Assembly: GCA_003445735.1 (NCBI GenBank)
Contig: DMCR01000026.1
Span: forward strand, 1 to 7,265
Length of the DNA: 7,265 nucleotides
Direction of reading: 5' to 3'
From: Cryomorphaceae bacterium
Lineage (GTDB): Bacteria; Bacteroidota; Bacteroidia; Flavobacteriales; Schleiferiaceae
The translations under genes and the position numbers were made by a program. Of the stretch, positions 5,404 to 7,265 are shown one piece after another; the stretch's first letter is position 1, and the number at the start of each line of letters is the position of its first letter. The notes under the pieces are model-generated. The model did no database searches, was not told the DNA's origin, and saw nothing but the letters and a program-made list of their open reading frames with translations.

Positions 5404-7265
5404 AAGGTTTTGACCCAAAATACCTGTTTTAGTATCGGAATCCCCACAAGCATTGTACACGGTAAGTGATACCACATAAGCCGTCGATGGCGTCGCATAG
5501 GTATGTAATGGGTAGTTCGAAGTGGTATTAGTATTACCATCTCCGAAGTTCCATTGGAAGGCATTTGCTCCGGTGCTTGAGGTACCGTTAAATTGGACCT
5601 GCATACCACCACCACCTGCACTGAGGATTGTGGCGGTCCAATTCGCTACAGGTTGTACACAAATGGTGATATACAATGTTGTATCGGCCTGATCACCACA
5701 GTCGTTATATACGGTTACATCCACAGCGAAGGTACCCGACCCACTGTACGAATGTGATGGTGTTAATCCAGTACCGGTTGTTCCATCACCAAAGTCCCAA
5801 TCAGCTGAAGTCGCTCCTGAAATAACTGAAGCATCAAAGTTAACCGTGAATTGGCTTTGTGAGTACACTACCGCTGGGATCAGTTCCTCACAGATCAATA
5901 TGGTATCCGTTAGGCTCACCGATTGACCACAAGAATCAGTAATGGTCAAATCAACAACGTACGTACCGCCCACACTATATAGGTGTGTGGTTAGGTCTCC
6001 CGTACCGGTGTTTCCATCTCCGAAATCCCAATCGTACGTCAGATCAGTACCTGTCGATGCAGAAGCATCGAAATCAACTGATAAGTAAGTATCTGTGGAG
6101 GAGAACAAGGGCACAGGTGCTGGACATGGTGCTGAACAATTGGCAGAACCTTGATATGTAATACCGGCAGTCATTGAACCAATCGCAACACTAGATATTA
6201 CGATCCCATTGGCATCTTTCAAGCTATATCCACACTCGTCATTCCATTGACCGTTGTCGATAAACTCTAAGTATAGCGTATCCCCGTCACATACGTTTAA
6301 GGTGAAGGTCTCACTCGACCCAAGGGCACCTGTTGTGTTGTTCATGGTATAGTTTGTAGTCACTGAACCCGTAGTAACAGCCAACTGGTGGAATGCACTA
6401 TAGGCGCCATTCGCTCCCCAGCCGTCACCGTAATCGTCGACAAGCTCTAGCGTGTAAGTACATCCACCTGTACATGTAAATGTTGTTGCAGACGCAGGAC
6501 CGACCCACATACTAACATCACCAGCACCACAAGAGTCACGCACGTAGAAGTCGTACGCAGCACCTTGAGTAAGGCCTGTGACTGTAAATGGATTTGTAAG
6601 GGCATTCACAATGGTACCCGTGCCCGGCGTAAAGCCTGGAGCACCGTATTCAATCTGCCATGCTGTTGAACCACCTGTTGTCCAGCTTACATCAATATCA
6701 GTCGTTGAAGTCGCTATAGCAGTAATTGCCGTTGGCTCAGGACACGTTGGTGCCTCAGCAATACTCAAATCATCGATTGCAATATCACCTTGTTGTGGAG
6801 TAGTACCGCTAGATTTCGTGGCTGTAAATTTAATTTTGACCGTCTTATTGGCATAACTACTTAAATCTTCTACCACTTCAATCCAATTATTTCCTTGGTT
6901 CCCCGAAATAGAATCCAAATCAACCCATGTTCCTACGGATACATCTTGGATACTCCAGACAAGAGTTCCTTGAGATCCGTTTGCCGCATATAGGTGGAAC
7001 CAGAACTTCATTTCCGGAGTGGTCAACGCATTAAGGTCAATGCTCGGTGAAGTCAAAGTTGCAACTGGAGTTCCTGATGAGAAACTGGCCTCCGCATATA
7101 CATAGCTTCCAAAACCACTGGTATGATCGCCGCCTGGACCTGTGCCAGGAGTGGCAGTTCCACCCGTACGACCTCCCCATCGGTAATTGGTATCAGTATC
7201 TGTTCGTGTCCAACAAGGGCTGATCGTCGCACCAATATTATGACCTTGGTTCGCGCCAAAGTTAT
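5146..7265 (-). CDS. Multidomain T9SS-secreted protein (MAM, FN3, DYGDGW module, PKD x3, type A sorting domain), 5' truncated
   Basis: The frame is open to the right edge, so the N terminus and signal peptide are missing; 705 residues are visible, numbered here from the first full codon at 7263. Domains in order: a MAM-like jelly roll (about 1-170; GPGGDHTGSG at 41-50, YVYAEAS at 54-60, ending in AIDDLSI); a fibronectin type III-like domain (173-266); a module with LVDDYGDGW (274-282) and further acidic residues and cysteines (264-379); three PKD domains (381-614) with WDFGDG, WDFGDG and WNFGDG; and a C-terminal sorting domain (about 621-705) opening with WTIFPNP and ending in IQIVK. Known: this tail directs export across the outer membrane by the type IX secretion system and is usually cleaved on the way to release or surface anchoring. 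MAM, FN3 and PKD modules are adhesive or spacer folds, so adhesion, matrix binding or a support role for a missing N-terminal enzyme is inferred. No catalytic motif is visible. The stop codon touches the shared terminator. Confidence 0.9.
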   Translation of the reverse strand, partial: NFGANQGHNIGATISPCWTRTDTDTNYRWGGRTGGTATPGTGPGGDHTSGFGSYVYAEASFSSGTPVATLTSPSIDLNALTTPEMKFWFHLYAANGSQGTLVWSIQDVSVGTWVDLDSISGNQGNNWIEVVEDLSSYANKTVKIKFTATKSSGTTPQQGDIAIDDLSIAEAPTCPEPTAITAIATSTTDIDVSWTTGGSTAWQIEYGAPGFTPGTGTIVNALTNPFTVTGLTQGAAYDFYVRDSCGAGDVSMWVGPASATTFTCTGGCTYTLELVDDYGDGWGANGAYSAFHQLAVTTGSVTTNYTMNNTTGALGSSETFTLNVCDGDTLYLEFIDNGQWNDECGYSLKDANGIVISSVAIGSMTAGITYQGSANCSAPCPAPVPLFSSTDTYLSVDFDASASTGTDLTYDWDFGDGNTGTGDLTTHLYSVGGTYVVDLTITDSCGQSVSLTDTILICEELIPAVVYSQSQFTVNFDASVISGATSADWDFGDGTTGTGLTPSHSYSGSGTFAVDVTVYNDCGDQADTTLYITICVQPVANWTATILSAGGGGMQVQFNGTSSTGANAFQWNFGDGNTNTTSNYPLHTYATPSTAYVVSLTVYNACGDSDTKTGILGQNLGVEDMDLGQWTIFPNPVRTQLTLEHTSGVEGMITLVDGLGRTVVELPGNGDSTQHIDVTNLSAGSYVLRIVSDGGFYQQRIQIVK
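5422..6123 (-). repeat. Three tandem PKD-domain repeats within the secreted protein
   Basis: Three modules of about 75-80 codons each, in coding order 6123-5887, 5883-5656 and 5655-5422. Each holds the PKD core motif: WDFGDG at 6013-6030, WDFGDG at 5782-5799 and WNFGDG at 5536-5553. Each also has a conserved His-x-Tyr strand and a late D/N-x-Cys-Gly turn. The DNA copies have clearly diverged, so this is an old protein-level duplication and not a recent tandem expansion. PKD repeats usually act as rigid extracellular spacers or contacts with other proteins or polysaccharide. Confidence 0.88.

Noticed and set aside
5536..6030. Recurring CCATCTCCGAA-like DNA as a possible direct-repeat or CRISPR-like array
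   Set aside because: The spacing is one protein module (about 230-250 bases), the copies differ at many bases, and they encode the PKD motif W-D/N-F-G-D-G.
7054..7056. TTG on the minus strand at 7056 as the start of the secreted protein
   Set aside because: The same frame continues to the right edge and encodes recognisable MAM-domain sequence (GPGGDHTGSG, YVYAEAS), so the gene begins outside the window.

Overview
The window reads as chromosomal DNA of a Bacteroidota bacterium, probably Flavobacteriales or a close relative. Three things suggest this: a minus-strand secreted protein with tandem PKD domains and a C-terminal type A sorting domain of the type IX secretion system (T9SS), which is confined to this phylum; a cystathionine beta-synthase of the form common in that phylum; and weak or absent Shine-Dalgarno sequences ahead of the genes. 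I see no mobile element, tRNA, rRNA or CRISPR array.

Layout. Bases 1-5077 hold four same-strand (+) genes, tightly packed: the 3' part of an FtsX/LolC-LolE-type ABC permease (cut by the left edge), a PLP-dependent cystathionine beta-synthase with a C-terminal pair of CBS domains (1055-2413), an NhaC-family Na+/H+ antiporter (2446-3879), and a 12-TM major facilitator superfamily transporter (3872-5077) whose start overlaps the antiporter stop by 8 bases. Gaps are 47 and 32 bases, so the four could be one transcript; a weak promoter-like site just before the synthase gene could give it its own start. A perfect 29-base inverted repeat (5117-5145), flanked by A and T runs, lies between the converging transcription units and looks like a shared bidirectional terminator. 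From 5146 to the right edge the minus strand encodes a large surface or secreted protein lacking its N terminus: MAM-like domain, fibronectin type III-like domain, a 'DYGDGW' module, three PKD domains, and the T9SS sorting domain.

How they work together. The + strand cluster combines sulfur amino acid metabolism with two inner-membrane secondary transporters and an ABC permease. The NhaC-MFS overlap argues for coupled expression of the two transporters, but nothing fixes the MFS substrate or shows that the four genes form a pathway. The minus-strand protein is transcriptionally separate and probably acts outside the cell in adhesion or matrix binding. No stretch above 300 bases lacks a gene. 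I found no convincing novel system; the most interesting observations are the secreted protein's module order and its regularly spaced cysteine pairs.
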